Of a stretch of 64,000 nucleotides of DNA, positions 63,994-64,000 are shown one piece after another. This DNA is from Lysinibacillus sp. FSL K6-0232 (GTDB lineage: Bacteria > Bacillota > Bacilli > Bacillales_A > Planococcaceae): assembly GCF_038008325.1 (NCBI RefSeq), contig NZ_JBBOYW010000001.1, forward strand, positions 3,131,501 through 3,195,500, in the 5' to 3' direction. The translations under genes and the position numbers were made by a program. Each line of letters begins with the position of its first letter. Within the stretch, counting starts at the first letter, position 1. The notes under the pieces are model-generated. The model ran no database searches and had not been told where the DNA came from. It worked only from the letters and a program-made list of their open reading frames with translations.

Positions 63994-64000
63994 GGTGATG

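Overview
The window is AT-rich chromosomal DNA of a spore-forming, low-GC Bacillota. The gene set and the block secG-est-rnr-smpB-ssrA point to Planococcaceae/Bacillaceae (Lysinibacillus- or Solibacillus-like). This rests on cwlJ (spore germination), GGAGG-type ribosome binding sites and protein similarity recognised by eye; no search was run.

Layout. 0-13.3 kb is ordinary chromosome: pyridoxal salvage (PdxK-like kinase divergent from an ECF S component), cwlJ, a PC4/YdbC protein, a Fur-boxed esterase, a three-gene circularly permuted ATP-grasp/alpha-E/transglutaminase operon whose first gene carries an in-frame amber codon, an exported 5'-nucleotidase, an MFS carrier, an amidase and a divergent LuxR regulator. 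About 13.4-41.3 kb is an accessory region ending at the 3' end of ssrA (tmRNA). Degenerate copies of the ssrA 3' end lie at ~13.77 and ~34.02 kb, so I read it as two islands stacked at the ssrA site. The larger island reads mostly leftwards: three dynamin-like GTPases, an 807-aa repeat protein with a CFI-box C-terminus, a GmrSD-like DUF262/DUF1524 nuclease, QatB-, QatC- and QatD-like genes with no QatA, then a reverse transcriptase preceded by a compact three-way-junction RNA and a 21-codon ORF. A CoiA-like nuclease gene diverges from the dynamins. An IS630 element and an IS21 element lie at its right end. The smaller island holds a second, different IS21 element, a groEL scrap and an AlwI-type restriction-modification pair with a fused two-domain methyltransferase.

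41.3-64 kb returns to chromosome: ssrA, an EamA transporter, a long leftward catabolic cluster (GlcD, GlcF, CdaR-type regulator, TRAP transporter DctPQM, SDR, PPC-domain protein, acyl-CoA ligase, thiolase, DUF35 protein), then smpB, rnr, est and secG. Next come a transglutaminase-like lipoprotein and an alkaline phosphatase on the plus strand, a soluble chemotaxis-type protein, and a 41-codon relic of the enolase 3' end where eno would be expected by synteny.

Most interesting are the accessory operon (triple dynamin, CFI-box protein, GmrSD-like, QatBCD without QatA) and the reverse transcriptase with its structured leader RNA. Both look like antiphage modules, and neither matches a named system that I can reconstruct in full. 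Also notable are the stacked ssrA attachment sites, the amber-interrupted ATP-grasp gene and several gene relics.
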